Positions 1-11,161 are shown, counted from the first letter of the stretch. The stretch: 64,000 nucleotides of DNA from Saccharibacillus sacchari DSM 19268 (GCF_000585395.1 NZ_KK073875.1:4450524-4514523), one strand, 5' to 3'. Made by a program: numbers and translations. Notes: a model not told the origin generated them from the letters alone.

Positions 1-1392
1 GTCGGTTCCGGCTACGACGTCGGCCCACCAATCGACTACCGTTTTGTAATTGGCGGCCGTATTGGCATTGCTCCAATAGACTTGCGGGACGATATAGTCG
101 ACCCATTCTTTTTTGATCCAGGTACGCGCATCGGCATAGGTCGTATCATACGCGGTTACGCCTGCACGGGTGTTGGAGCCGAGCGAATCGGTCGAAGCAT
201 TGCGCCACACGCCGAATGGGCTGACCCCGTAGCTGACCGCAGGTTTGGCGGCATGGATATTTTGTCCGAGTTTTTGCACGAAGTCGTTGATGTTTCCGCG
301 ACGCCAGTCCCCTTTGTTGGAAAAAGCAGCCGTGTTGTATTGTTTGTAGGTGTTGTCGTCATTGAATTTCTTCGAAGACGATTCTCCGTACGGATAGAAA
401 TAATCATCCAGATGCACGCCGTCGATGTCGTATTTATTAACGACTTCCATGACTTCGTCAATGACGGATTGGCGAGCGTCCGGGATTCCCGGGTTGATGT
501 ACAATTTGCTATCAAAATTCACGATCCAGTCCGGATGGGCTTTAGCTACATGGTTGGAAGCCAGGCCTGCCGTGGAAGAGCCCGTACTGGCGCGGAACGG
601 GTTGAACCAAGCATGGAACTCCATACCCCGCTTATGCGATTCCTCGATCATGAAAGCAAGCGGATCGTAACCCGGATTTTTGCCCTGCGTTCCGGTCAGT
701 ACGTTCGACCAGGGCACCAGCGCAGACGGGTAGAGCGCATCCGCGCTTGGACGCACCTGCACGAATACGGCATTGATGCCGGTTTCCTGGAGCTGGTCCA
801 GCATGGACGCGAACTGCGCTTTCTGTTTGGTCGCGTCTTTCGAAGACGGCCAATCCAGACTGGACACGGTTGCGACCCATGCGCCTCGAAGCGCCGTCAG
901 ATTGCCTTGGTTATCCGGTACGCCCGGCGTCGGAACGCCGATCGGACCGTCCGGCGTGGTCAGCGTAATGGTCTGGGCAGCCTGGCTCCAATTGACGTTA
1001 AGGCCCAGTCCTTGACCGACAAACCGCAGCGGAACCATGATCCGTCCGTTCAAACTCGTGACCGAAGCTTCAAGTTCCACGGCATTGCCGTTGACATAGG
1101 CCGTTTTCGAACCGAGCGGAATCGAGAGCAGCGTGCCTCCCTGATTGATTTTCACGACTTTGTCGCTTTGCGACCATTCGATCTGAGCGCCCAGGCTCGT
1201 ACTTACCAGTCGCATCGGCACAAGCGTTGTATTGGATACGATGTAAGGGTCCGCATCGCCCTGAATCCGTTGTCCGTCCAGTATGATTTGAATAACCGAT
1301 GCCGCATTCGCTTTCGTTGTTCCAAGCCCGCTCCATGCCGGTAACAGCAGCAGGACAGCCAGGAACACCATGATTCCTTGACGCCATTTCAT
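1..1392 (-). CDS. Secreted family-10-like glycosyl hydrolase (GHL10) with copper amine oxidase N-like domain, 3' end missing
   Basis: 464 codons are visible and the gene runs off the left edge. The ATG at 1392 follows GAGGGA about 10 nt upstream. The N-terminus has a signal peptide (MKWRQG, a hydrophobic run to LLLLPAWSG, cleavage near NAA). Residues ~30-145 match the copper amine oxidase N-like module (ADPYIVSNTTLVPMRL, then GRIMVPLRFVGQGLGLNV), a common wall module in Paenibacillaceae without amine oxidase activity. From ~165 the sequence is GHL10/DUF187-like: ALRGAWVATVSSLDWPS, INAVFVQVRPSADALYPS, FHAWFNPFR, DGVHLDDYFYPYG, SYGVSPFGVW, DYIVPQVYWS. The family acts on extracellular glycans, probably peptidoglycan or polysaccharide; the substrate cannot be read here. 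It is transcribed away from mntR and looks monocistronic. Confidence 0.85.
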   Translation of the reverse strand, partial: MKWRQGIMVFLAVLLLLPAWSGLGTTKANAASVIQIILDGQRIQGDADPYIVSNTTLVPMRLVSTSLGAQIEWSQSDKVVKINQGGTLLSIPLGSKTAYVNGNAVELEASVTSLNGRIMVPLRFVGQGLGLNVNWSQAAQTITLTTPDGPIGVPTPGVPDNQGNLTALRGAWVATVSSLDWPSSKDATKQKAQFASMLDQLQETGINAVFVQVRPSADALYPSALVPWSNVLTGTQGKNPGYDPLAFMIEESHKRGMEFHAWFNPFRASTGSSTAGLASNHVAKAHPDWIVNFDSKLYINPGIPDARQSVIDEVMEVVNKYDIDGVHLDDYFYPYGESSSKKFNDDNTYKQYNTAAFSNKGDWRRGNINDFVQKLGQNIHAAKPAVSYGVSPFGVWRNASTDSLGSNTRAGVTAYDTTYADARTWIKKEWVDYIVPQVYWSNANTAANYKTVVDWWADVVAGTD

Positions 1393-1525
1393 TTTTCCAA
1401 GTCCCTCGTTTCGTATTGGTTTCGTTTCGCACCTCTCAAAAAGGCCTTAATCGTTATACGCAAACTGCTTGCTGATTGTAGCGGTAAACGGACGAGAAAA
1501 CTTTTCCGCAAGCAAAATCGCAAAC

Positions 1526-1563
1526 AAAAAGGCATCTGTGCCCAATGGCCACAGACGCCTTTT
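1526..1563 (-). terminator. Intrinsic terminator after mntR
   Basis: A 10-bp stem (GGCATCTGTG with CACAGACGCC, one mismatch) is followed on the minus strand by TTTTTG. It starts immediately after the mntR stop codon and separates mntR from the glycosyl hydrolase gene. Confidence 0.85.
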
Positions 1564-1989
1564 CTAATTTTCGGTCGTTGTGTCGTTCTGGATTGCTCTA
1601 AGCTCTTCCACCCGCTTCGGATCGCCATTGAAATATTCCACCAGCGATTCGATCTGCGTGATTGAATTCCAGCTCAGATGGTGCTCAATGCCTTCCACAT
1701 CCGTATAGATATGGCTCTCCTCCACCCCGATCAGACGCAAAAATTCTTCCAACAGCTGATGGCGGTCCACCAGTCTTTTGCCGATCTTTTTGCCTTTGCT
1801 CGTAAGGATCAACCCTCGGTATTTCTCATACACCAGGTACTCGTCCTTATCGAGCTTCTGAATCATCTTGGTGACTGAAGAAGGATGAACTTCCAGCCCT
1901 TCGGCAATATCCGATACCCGGGCGTAGCCCTTTTCCTCAATCAGCAGGTAGATACGCTCCAAATAATCTTCCATACTGGGCGTTGGCAT
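1564..1989 (-). CDS. mntR: Manganese-responsive DtxR-family regulator MntR
   Basis: 141 aa, the usual MntR length. The N-terminal winged HTH (residues ~5-60, [20 protein letters not shown]) is followed by the dimerisation and metal-binding domain. All six metal ligands known from Bacillus subtilis MntR are at the same numbers: D8, E11, H77, E99, E102, H103. D8, where DtxR has Met10, points to Mn selectivity rather than iron. MntR represses Mn uptake when Mn is plentiful and activates efflux. It lies downstream of the zinc transporter genes but has its own terminator and a candidate promoter, so it is probably a separate unit. Its target operon is not visible here. Confidence 0.93.
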   Translation of the reverse strand: MPTPSMEDYLERIYLLIEEKGYARVSDIAEGLEVHPSSVTKMIQKLDKDEYLVYEKYRGLILTSKGKKIGKRLVDRHQLLEEFLRLIGVEESHIYTDVEGIEHHLSWNSITQIESLVEYFNGDPKRVEELRAIQNDTTTEN

Positions 1990-2158
1990 CCGCTTCCCTC
2001 TTTTCCTTGACTTGAGGCCGCGTCTTGCGCGACTCTCTCGATAATGACGCCGATGAACACAGATCCCGCCGTGTCGAAGATCGCACCGCTTCGAGACCTG
2101 TCTTCATGAGGCGTCAGCCTTGCATATTCATCATGCCAGCAAAAAAACGGCTCTTACT

Positions 2159-2188
2159 ATGATACCTTTATTCGAAGCCTATTGGCAA
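2159..2188 (-). promoter_or_regulatory. Candidate mntR promoter
   Basis: On the minus strand TTGCCA (2188-2183), an 18-nt spacer and TATCAT (2164-2159) form a sigma-A-like promoter about 170 nt upstream of the mntR ATG, just beyond the znuB terminator. Confidence 0.45.
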
Positions 2189-2199
2189 GTTCATGTCAT

Positions 2200-2236
2200 A
2201 AAAAAAGAGGATACCGTCAGACGGTATACCCTCTTC
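2200..2236 (-). terminator. Terminator of the znuACB operon, overlapping the znuB stop
   Basis: AGAGGATACCGT (2206-2217) pairs with ACGGTATACCCTCT (2221-2234, one bulge), followed on the minus strand by an uninterrupted T run. The last znuB codons (RRGYTV and the TGA at 2219-2217) lie inside the stem, so coding end and terminator share the same bases. Confidence 0.88.
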
Positions 2237-3020
2237 GCGCCACCAGCGTCAGCAGCAGCATCAAAATAAGCAAAAGGACAATCGTAGCCCCCGGCGCAAA
2301 ATTCCAAATGCCCGCAACGATCAAGCCTACAATCACGGCAATCTCTGCTACGGCCACCGACAATATGATCGACATGCGGAAGCTTTTAGCCAAGAACAGA
2401 CTGCACGCGACCGGAATCGTCAATAGTGCCGATACCAGCAGCGCACCCACGATCTTGATGGCTGTACTGATCACAAGCGCTGCCAGCACCGTAATCAACA
2501 TATTCAGCAGTTTAACCGGAAGTCCGCTCACCGCAGCCGCATCCTCTTCGAACGTAAGCAGGAACAATTCCTTATAGAAAAAGACTACGACAGCCACAAC
2601 AACCACCGTAACGCCGCCTACCAGATACAAATCGGTCCGACCTAACGTATAGATACTGCCGAACAGATAACTCGTTACGTCGGTATTATAACCTTGTCCC
2701 AACGTAAACAGGAACGAGGCCATCGCCACACCGCCCGACATAATCACCGCGATCGACAGCTCGGCATACCCTTTGTACGCACGGCGCAGCTTTTCTATTG
2801 CGAAGGATGAAATGACCGCAAACACCAAGCCCACCACGAGCGGATAGACATTAATCAAAAAACCGAGCGCCACCCCTGCAATCGTCACGTGCGCGAGCGT
2901 GTCCCCGATCATCGACAGACGACGCAGCACAAGAAACATGCCGATCAGCGGTGCCGTCAATCCAATCAGCAGGCCGCCAAGTAAAGCACGCTGAAAAAAG
3001 TCACTGAACAAAATTTCCAA
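2217..3020 (-). CDS. znuB: Zinc ABC transporter permease
   Basis: 267 aa with about eight hydrophobic segments, matching the ABC-3 metal permease family (ZnuB/AdcB/MntB). The family signature region LVLRRLSMIGDTLAHVTIAG is at residues ~30-49. It should form the membrane channel with the ZnuC ATPase encoded 12 nt upstream and take zinc from the ZnuA lipoprotein. Zinc rather than Mn is inferred from the His-rich loop in ZnuA and the Zur-like operator ahead of the operon; sequence alone does not distinguish permeases of this family well. Confidence 0.9.
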   Translation of the reverse strand: MEILFSDFFQRALLGGLLIGLTAPLIGMFLVLRRLSMIGDTLAHVTIAGVALGFLINVYPLVVGLVFAVISSFAIEKLRRAYKGYAELSIAVIMSGGVAMASFLFTLGQGYNTDVTSYLFGSIYTLGRTDLYLVGGVTVVVVAVVVFFYKELFLLTFEEDAAAVSGLPVKLLNMLITVLAALVISTAIKIVGALLVSALLTIPVACSLFLAKSFRMSIILSVAVAEIAVIVGLIVAGIWNFAPGATIVLLLILMLLLTLVARRGYTV

Positions 3021-3032
3021 GTTACCGTCTCC

Positions 3033-3809
3033 TTACCCTTGCTCCGCCGACCCGACGAGCGGTATCGAATGCTGCAGATTCGTTTCGCCGCAGTCCAGAT
3101 CGTCGTGCGAATGACGCACGAAAAACTTGATTTTCCCGTTTTGCTGCCGCGGTTCTTTGCCCAAATAATCTTCCAGGCGATCGATATCGTGCGACACCAT
3201 CAAGAACGTGATATTGTGATGCTGATGCATGTGCCGAATCAATTCGAAAAAGCCGTCCTGCGTCTCCGCATCGATCCCTACCGTCGGCTCGTCGAGCACA
3301 AGCAGATCCGGTCGATTGATCATCGCGCGCGCCAAAAATACCCGCTGCTGCTGACCGCCGGATAGGCGTCCGATACGCTTGTCCGCAATGTCCTCGATCC
3401 GCATAACCTGAAGCGCGTCTTCAAGCTTCGCTTTAGCGTCTTTGCCCATGCGACGGAACAGGCTTTTGTTCGTGTACAGCCCCGAAGTCACCACTTCGCG
3501 CACCGTTGCCGGAAAAAGCATGTTCAGCGCGTTTTTCTGCGGGACATATCCGATGCGCTCCCAGTCGCGGAAGCTGCGGATCGACTCGCCGAACAAACGG
3601 ATCTCCCCGCTCGTCGGCGGCATCAATCCCACCAGCATTTTGAGCAGCGTCGTCTTGCCGGCTCCGTTGGAACCCACGATCCCGACGAAGTCCCGTTCTT
3701 TTACGCTGAAGTTCAGGTCTTTCATGACATGCTGATCTTTATAGGAAAAGGACACGTCGCGTAGCTCGATCATCGGCTGATGGCAATCCACAGTCGGAAA
3801 AGCGGACAT
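3033..3809 (-). CDS. znuC: Zinc ABC transporter ATP-binding protein
   Basis: 258 aa from the ATG at 3809, chosen because GGAGGG lies 6 nt upstream; a longer frame would start at 3839 but its codons contain that ribosome binding site. Walker A GSNGAGKT (46-53), signature LSGGQ (149-153), Walker B LLVLDEP (169-175) and H-loop SHD (206-208) are intact. The C-terminal tail is slightly His-rich (RHSHDDLDC), as in some Zn ATPases. Follows znuA after a 112-nt gap holding a hairpin; 12 nt before znuB. Confidence 0.92.
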   Translation of the reverse strand: MSAFPTVDCHQPMIELRDVSFSYKDQHVMKDLNFSVKERDFVGIVGSNGAGKTTLLKMLVGLMPPTSGEIRLFGESIRSFRDWERIGYVPQKNALNMLFPATVREVVTSGLYTNKSLFRRMGKDAKAKLEDALQVMRIEDIADKRIGRLSGGQQQRVFLARAMINRPDLLVLDEPTVGIDAETQDGFFELIRHMHQHHNITFLMVSHDIDRLEDYLGKEPRQQNGKIKFFVRHSHDDLDCGETNLQHSIPLVGSAEQG

Positions 3810-3841
3810 GGCATTCCCTCCTTTTTTATCTGCGTCCACTC

Positions 3842-3880
3842 AAACGCGCGGCCCGGCAGATTGCCGGAACCGCGCGTTTA
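3842..3880 (-). other. Intercistronic hairpin between znuA and znuC
   Basis: AAACGCGCGG pairs with CCGCGCGTTT with an inner CCGGCA/TGCCGG stem. There is no T run on the minus strand, so it is more likely a processing or stability hairpin, or a weak attenuator, giving more binding protein than ATPase and permease, as is usual for ABC uptake operons. Confidence 0.6.
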
Positions 3881-3921
3881 TCTATTGACCTTATCGAACG
3901 CGGTCAACATGCTTGTCTCTT

Positions 3922-4935
3922 CTATTGTAAGGCGAGAAGCAGATTTTGCAAATTCTTTTGCATCAAACTGAAGTAATCATCGCCGTCTTTGGCCTGCTGC
4001 TCCGTCAAACCCTCAACCGGATTCAAGACCAACGTCTCGACGCCGGCTTCGTCCGCCAATGTTTTGGCCAGTTTATCGGATACCAGTTCTTCGAAGAAAA
4101 TATAACGGATGCCTTCTTCCTTCACCAGCTTCGCCAGATTCAGCATATCCTGCGCACGCGGCTCGGCGTCCGGGGACAGACCCATGATGGCATGCTGCGA
4201 CAACCCGTAATCACGCGCCAAATACCCGAAGGCTTGGTGGGAAACCACAATTTCTTTATTCTTCAATGGAGAAAGCTTTTCCGTAAACTCGGCATCCAGT
4301 TGAGTCAGCTTGTCCGCCAACACTTCATAACGTTCATCGTAGCCTGCCTTGTGATCCGGATCGGCTTCAACGAGACTGTCGCGAATATTCCCTGCCATGA
4401 TCAGCGCCGACTTCGGACTAACCCAAGTATGGGGATCCGTATGTTTGGCATCGGCAGACTCTACGGCATGTTCGTCCTCCGAATGTTCTTCGCCTTCATG
4501 GTCGTGATCTTCTTCCGCGGCTCCGTGATTGTGCCCGTCGTCTTCGGTTGTCAGAATCAGATCGACACCCTGACTGACCTCCACGGCTTTGACTTCGGAA
4601 TCGGAATCCAGCCCCTTCAGAAAGTCCGGCACCCATCCTTCAAGCCCGGCTCCATTGTAGAAAAACAGTTGAGCTTTCGAGGTGTTTACGATGTCCTGAC
4701 CGCGCGGCGTCCAATCATGCGGTTCTACGCCGGTCGGCAGCAGGTTGATCACGTTCGCATCGTCGCCTCCGATCGCGGAAGCAAATTCATAGATGGGATA
4801 AAAGGTTGTGACTACATTGACCTTGCCTTCCACAATAGTTCCTGCCGAGTTTCGACCGCACGCCGACAATACAAGCAATGCCGCCAAGGCTATGACTAGC
4901 GCCAAGCGCCCTGCATATTTGTTGTTGCGCTGCAT
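3922..4935 (-). CDS. znuA: Zinc-binding lipoprotein ZnuA/AdcA-like
   Basis: 337 aa from the ATG at 4935, which has GGAG at good spacing; an upstream in-frame ATG at 4947 sits only 3 nt from that site. Signal peptide with lipobox LSAC, lipidated Cys26. It is a cluster A-I substrate-binding protein: H73 in EPHDW, H169 in DPHTW and H233 in SHQAF are in family metal-ligand positions. Between ~131 and 169 lies an acidic His-rich loop (GHNHG, DHDHEG, HSEDEH) typical of zinc rather than manganese binders. First gene of the operon, with a consensus promoter and Zur-like box upstream. The protein captures Zn outside the membrane and passes it to ZnuB. Confidence 0.93.
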   Translation of the reverse strand: MQRNNKYAGRLALVIALAALLVLSACGRNSAGTIVEGKVNVVTTFYPIYEFASAIGGDDANVINLLPTGVEPHDWTPRGQDIVNTSKAQLFFYNGAGLEGWVPDFLKGLDSDSEVKAVEVSQGVDLILTTEDDGHNHGAAEEDHDHEGEEHSEDEHAVESADAKHTDPHTWVSPKSALIMAGNIRDSLVEADPDHKAGYDERYEVLADKLTQLDAEFTEKLSPLKNKEIVVSHQAFGYLARDYGLSQHAIMGLSPDAEPRAQDMLNLAKLVKEEGIRYIFFEELVSDKLAKTLADEAGVETLVLNPVEGLTEQQAKDGDDYFSLMQKNLQNLLLALQ

Positions 4936-4988
4936 ATTTACATACACTCCGTTTCATGTAAAAAATCCGATTCCGAGCAAACACGCCC

Positions 4989-5009
4989 TAATCGTAACCT
5001 TACCGATTA
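4989..5009 (-). promoter_or_regulatory. Candidate Zur operator of znuA
   Basis: TAATCGTAA (4989-4997) and TTACCGATTA (5000-5009) form an inverted repeat close to the Bacillus Zur consensus TCGTAATnATTACGA. It overlaps the -10 element by four bases, a position that would block RNA polymerase when Zur is zinc-loaded. The zur gene is at 7917-8381. Confidence 0.7.
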
Positions 5010-5034
5010 TAGGATTCTGTTTGAACATTGTCAA
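5006..5034 (-). promoter_or_regulatory. Consensus sigma-A promoter of znuACB
   Basis: On the minus strand TTGACA (5034-5029), a 17-nt spacer and TATAAT (5011-5006): perfect consensus, so the operon should be strong unless repressed. The start point falls near 4999, inside the Zur-like palindrome. Confidence 0.85.
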
Positions 5035-5069
5035 CCTTTTTCGATACATTTACGGTTAATTTCAATAGC

Positions 5070-5105
5070 AAAAAACCGGACTTCTCCGCAGCGGGAGAAA
5101 TCCGG
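5070..5105 (-). terminator. Intrinsic terminator of metG
   Basis: CCGGACTTCTCC (5076-5087) pairs with GGGAGAAATCCGG (5092-5104, one bulge); on the minus strand it is followed by TTTTTTG. It begins 13 nt after the metG stop. Confidence 0.88.
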
Positions 5106-5117
5106 TACAATCTGTTC

Positions 5118-7500
<2,383 letters not shown>

Positions 7501-7550
7501 GGACTTCAGTATGAATCGCATAATGCAACATCATGATAATGATACACCAA

Positions 7551-7580
7551 AATATACCGAAGAAAAGCCCGAGGTGTCAA
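7551..7580 (-). promoter_or_regulatory. Candidate metG promoter
   Basis: Minus-strand TTGACA (7580-7575), an 18-nt spacer and TATATT (7556-7551). This gives a leader of about 400 nt, typical for a T-box transcript. Confidence 0.65.
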
Positions 7581-7609
7581 GTATAGTCTTGAAACTCACT
7601 ACCTGCGCA

Positions 7610-7654
7610 TACAAAAAAGTCCACGTCCCCCATTAGATATGGGTTCCGTGAACT
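7610..7654 (-). terminator. Terminator of zur-yidD, overlapping the yidD stop
   Basis: AGTCCACGTCCCCCAT (7618-7633) pairs with ATGGGTTCCGTGAACT (7639-7654), followed on the minus strand by TTTTTTG. The yidD stop TAA (7635-7633) lies in the loop and stem. Confidence 0.85.
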
Positions 7655-7920
7655 CCTCCATGCCCTTCGCGATCGTCCGGTTTTGGCTTGCGGGCAACAC
7701 GCGGCGGCACGGGATCATAGCCGCCGGCATGCAACGGATGACATTTCGCGATTCTTTTCGCGGCCAGCCAACTTCCTTTGGCAGCCCCGTGAACTTCAAT
7801 CGCTTCAAGCGCATACGCCGAACAAGTCGGCACGAACCGACAGCTCGGCGGCGTAAGCGGGGAAATAAACTTCCGGTAAAAGCGGATCGGACCCTGGACC
7901 GTCCGGCGTGCGATTTTCAT
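7633..7920 (-). CDS. yidD: Membrane protein insertion efficiency factor YidD
   Basis: 95 aa, small basic protein with the family core [20 protein letters not shown] followed by [10 protein letters not shown] and [14 protein letters not shown], including the conserved Cys residues. YidD is thought to assist YidC-dependent insertion of membrane proteins at the inner face of the membrane. The ATG overlaps the zur TGA (ATGA), so the two are co-translated. Usual partners rpmH, rnpA and yidC are absent here, so this is an ectopic or second copy arrangement. Confidence 0.92.
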   Translation of the reverse strand: MKIARRTVQGPIRFYRKFISPLTPPSCRFVPTCSAYALEAIEVHGAAKGSWLAAKRIAKCHPLHAGGYDPVPPRVARKPKPDDREGHGGVHGTHI

Positions 7921-8381
7921 CGCGCCTCACGCTTCCCGGCAGCCGCTTTAACCGGCTCCTGCGCCGCTTCTTCGCGGCAGTCCTTGCAGTACCCAAAGAC
8001 TTCGAACTTATGCTTCACGACTTGGAAATCGTCCGGCGACTCCGTCAACTGCATCGGGCAAAACGTGATCGGATACGTTTTTTCGCATTGCAGGCAAATC
8101 ATATGATGATGGTGATGATCCTCGCTGCAATGCAGCTTAAACTTCACGCCTTCTTCGAATACGATCTGCTCCAACACGCCGAGTTCCTGCATGACGCGCA
8201 AATTACGATAAACCGTGTCGAAGCTGAGTCCTTTGTATTTTTGTCCCATATAGTCATAAACATCCTTGGCAGACAGATAACCGGGTGCTTCGGCAAATAA
8301 TCGTGCCAGCGTCTTGCGCTGATCCGTGATCCGCAACCCCTGTTCAGCCATGATCTCGATAATGCGTTCCATCGAAAGCAT
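7917..8381 (-). CDS. zur: Zinc uptake regulator Zur (Fur family)
   Basis: 154 aa. N-terminal winged HTH ([40 protein letters not shown]), then the dimerisation domain with the regulatory-site run HHHHH (89-93) and two CxxC pairs (C96/C99 and C132/C135) that make the structural zinc site. The segment [14 protein letters not shown] followed by FCPM closely follows B. subtilis Zur rather than Fur or PerR. In the presence of Zn it should repress zinc uptake genes, here most likely znuACB at 2.2-5.0 kb. ATG 8381 has GAGG 7 nt upstream. The C-terminal tail (~20 residues, Ala/Lys/Arg-rich) is longer than usual. Confidence 0.9.
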   Translation of the reverse strand: MLSMERIIEIMAEQGLRITDQRKTLARLFAEAPGYLSAKDVYDYMGQKYKGLSFDTVYRNLRVMQELGVLEQIVFEEGVKFKLHCSEDHHHHHMICLQCEKTYPITFCPMQLTESPDDFQVVKHKFEVFGYCKDCREEAAQEPVKAAAGKREAR

Positions 8382-8505
8382 CGGTAATCCTCGCCTCCCG
8401 GCCGTCTCCGGCTTAGTCCTGGAGCGCCTTTATTCGTAACGCCCTTCATTAATAATGCCCCAAATCAGCCGCGGAGTCAATCAGCCGCATTCCCGCGGAC
8501 ACGCG

Positions 8506-8543
8506 AAAAATCCGGCTCCGCATCAAGCGGAGCCGGATTTTCG
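8506..8543 (-). terminator. Terminator after the large PKD-domain protein
   Basis: Perfect stem AAAATCCGGCTCCGC / GCGGAGCCGGATTTT with an ATCAA loop. Symmetrical, so it may work in both directions; it lies 100 nt past the stop of the minus-strand gene. Confidence 0.8.
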
Positions 8544-8645
8544 GTTAACCTTCGATTCATCGGAGCACGCACGGCCTCGAAATATCCCGGACCTGCCGAA
8601 GCCATGCCTAACCGTGATGTCCTGTCGCTTGTACTCTCGTTAAAA

Positions 8646-11069
8646 TTATTGCTTGAGTGAAGGCATTTGGCTGAAGATCAGATTGACCGACAGGTTGCTG
8701 CCGGGTGCCGGCGTGAACTCCAAATCTACGCTCTCCGTGTTATTGCCCGTACGGTAGACTACGCCTGCTTCGCTGGATGTATTCAAAGCGGAACCGACAA
8801 GTCCCATGCTTTGCGCGGACAACTCAACAAGTTGACCATTTACAACGATCCAGCCTGCATATTTGCCGCCGCGTCCGTTAAAGGTAATGAGCGTATTCGG
8901 GGCAACCTTGTCGAGGTGGATCTTGTACAACACGCCGAAGTTGCCCAGATTTGATTCTGGCAGGTTATTCGGGGCATCCACGCCAGTCAAGTTCAGGTCG
9001 TCTTTGTTATCGCCGATAATGAGCTTCGTTGGCGTTGGGCCGCCTACCGGCTCGAATACATCGATGATTTTAGTCGCGAGCGGATACGTGCCGCGGTTGT
9101 GAACGCCGTCGCGCGGAGCTGTCGTCAATGTTTTTGCCGCTTCGATCGGATCGACATCGGTATCGACCATCAACGTGCTGTACGTGATTGGCTGGGAAGC
9201 ATCGACGTCGGCAATCAGCGAGATCACCGTCTTGTCTGCCATCGGAACTTTATTCAGATCCGTCAAAATGATTTTGCTTTCTCCCGGCTGCAACGTGATC
9301 GTCGTACGTTGTTTACCATCGATCACCGATTGATGGTAACGCTGTACGGAGACTTTACCTGCTGCCGTAGCGAAAGGACTCGGGCCGCCGAAGCCGCTAT
9401 CCAAAGTTTGAATCGTTGCCGGCGTCGCATTGTTATTGGTCGCGACAACGTACATGGTTACGCGTTTTTTCGTGTAGTTCGCATGGTGAACCATGAAACG
9501 AACTTTGCCGTTGATTGTATCTTCGTACAGTTTTCCTGTGCCGAATACCGATTCCGGACTGTTGCTGCGATACAGGGTCACGTCACCGAGCGTATCGTAA
9601 CGAGCTACTTTTTGCATAGCCGGAACGCTGCCGCCATCAAACAAGAATTTGCTTCCGATCGGTACGAACAGCGCATTATATTCATCTTGCGTGTACAGAA
9701 CTTCGTCTGTAACCGTGATCGTTTTGGTGAAGGTATCGGTTGCGCCGTCTTCATCCGTAACAGTCAGGGTAATGTTCTGAGGACCCGAAACGAAATAAGC
9801 TCCCTTCTGGTTTTCCCATAAACGGCTGTTAGCTTCCGGCAAGTTACCGTCCGGGTCGTAACTTTGGTCCGTATAATTGACGGGTTCACCCATACGGTAG
9901 ACTTCTTTATCGGTTGTAAATTGTGCTACCGGTGGCTGGTTTGGCGCTTCAACCGTAACGGTTTGGCTGTATGGAGCACTCCATTGTCCCTTGGAATCTT
10001 GTACGGAATAAGTGATTGTATAGGTTCCGGGATCAGTGAAGACGTCCTGACGTCCTTCCCAACGCTCATCAACGATATCGTAGCCGCTAGGCGATTCGGA
10101 TTTCGTTGCATAAGTTACCATGGTTTCACCGGCGATGATTTTTTCAGGTGACACGGTAAAGGATGCTGTCGGCTTCGAAGAGATCGTCAACGTGATCGTT
10201 TTGGCTTTGTAGTCGATCTTATAAGGAATACCCAGTGCTTGCGTGATCGAAGTCAGCGGCACCATGAAGGTACTTTTCTCTTGATAAGAAGTTCCTTTCA
10301 TTTTGGTAGGCACCCCGTTTACCGTATAGGTGTCGGTTCCCAATTTGAAGCGCAATTCATCTGCACCTTTTGTAATGACGGTTTCTTTCGTTTTTGCATC
10401 GTATGTAAGTTTGAGGCCTACACGATTAACAAACGAACGAACAGCAATATACGACACGCCGTCTTTAGCAGCCATCGGCTGAGCAGCGGTATAAGTTTGC
10501 CCGTCCTGATACATTTTGTCGCCGTTGATCATCAGAACAAGCTTATCCGTTCCCAGTGTCGTCGATGCGTCGAATGTCGGCACGGTAGGCGTCGTTGCAT
10601 TCGGAGTCTTCGTTGGCGTTCCGGTGCTTGGCGTAGTCGGTGTCGGTGCCGGATTCTGCGTAGCCGGTACGGTTTCTTCGTCTGTTGGAGGTTCCGTTGT
10701 CTCCGTTCCGTCGACAGGGGTTGCCGAGGAATCGTCAGGCGTTTGCGTATCGGTAGGCACGCTGCCTTCAGTTCCCGTCGGGTCCGTCGAAGGTTGTTCG
10801 TTTGGCGAAGGCTGTACATTTGTAGATGCTGCCGGATCGGCAACAGAGTTTGTATCTGGGTTAGTTGTTGCATTCGGTGCAACTTGCGGTTGTGCGGCAA
10901 GCTTCTCCGTATAGTTTTTTGCTGTTCCGTCTTGTTGTACGACTTCTCCCTGTACAACAACTGGCGTATTACCCGATGTCGCTGCTGCTTGGGCCGATGC
11001 CGGAGGCAGCACGGCTGCCGCCTGCACGACAACGAGCAGAGCGATGATCGTGATTTTCTTCAGATTCAT
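8646..11069 (-). CDS. Large secreted protein with copper amine oxidase N-like and PKD domains
   Basis: 807 aa from the ATG at 11069 (GGGAG 6 nt upstream); the frame is open 16 codons further but without a site. Order: signal peptide (LKKITIIALLVVVQAAAVLP, cleavage near AQA); Pro/Thr/Ser-rich low-complexity linker ~65-160; one copper amine oxidase N-like module (~170-295, SYIAVRSFVNRVGLKLTYDA, STFMVPLTSITQALGIPY); two PKD/Ig-like repeats (~297-380 with ERWEGRQDVFTDPGTYTITY, ~383-465 with DQSYDPDGN and NITLTVTDEDGATDTF); and a ~340-residue C-terminal region I do not recognise (ESVFGTGKLYEDTINGK, GPSPFATAAGKVSVQRYH). No LPXTG or SLH repeat. Probably an exported cell-surface or matrix protein; no enzyme function is visible. 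Confidence 0.82.
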   Translation of the reverse strand: MNLKKITIIALLVVVQAAAVLPPASAQAAATSGNTPVVVQGEVVQQDGTAKNYTEKLAAQPQVAPNATTNPDTNSVADPAASTNVQPSPNEQPSTDPTGTEGSVPTDTQTPDDSSATPVDGTETTEPPTDEETVPATQNPAPTPTTPSTGTPTKTPNATTPTVPTFDASTTLGTDKLVLMINGDKMYQDGQTYTAAQPMAAKDGVSYIAVRSFVNRVGLKLTYDAKTKETVITKGADELRFKLGTDTYTVNGVPTKMKGTSYQEKSTFMVPLTSITQALGIPYKIDYKAKTITLTISSKPTASFTVSPEKIIAGETMVTYATKSESPSGYDIVDERWEGRQDVFTDPGTYTITYSVQDSKGQWSAPYSQTVTVEAPNQPPVAQFTTDKEVYRMGEPVNYTDQSYDPDGNLPEANSRLWENQKGAYFVSGPQNITLTVTDEDGATDTFTKTITVTDEVLYTQDEYNALFVPIGSKFLFDGGSVPAMQKVARYDTLGDVTLYRSNSPESVFGTGKLYEDTINGKVRFMVHHANYTKKRVTMYVVATNNNATPATIQTLDSGFGGPSPFATAAGKVSVQRYHQSVIDGKQRTTITLQPGESKIILTDLNKVPMADKTVISLIADVDASQPITYSTLMVDTDVDPIEAAKTLTTAPRDGVHNRGTYPLATKIIDVFEPVGGPTPTKLIIGDNKDDLNLTGVDAPNNLPESNLGNFGVLYKIHLDKVAPNTLITFNGRGGKYAGWIVVNGQLVELSAQSMGLVGSALNTSSEAGVVYRTGNNTESVDLEFTPAPGSNLSVNLIFSQMPSLKQ

Positions 11070-11161
11070 TTTACGACTCCCTTTATAGCTGAATTTGGTC
11101 CTTCTCTCGCTAAGCACATAGACTTAGACGCGCCAATCGGTTAAAAGTTTCTGTGAAACAA

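Noticed and set aside
2217-4935. Manganese transporter mntABC controlled by the adjacent MntR
   Set aside because: The His-rich loop of the binding protein and the Zur-like operator favour zinc; mntR has its own terminator and candidate promoter.
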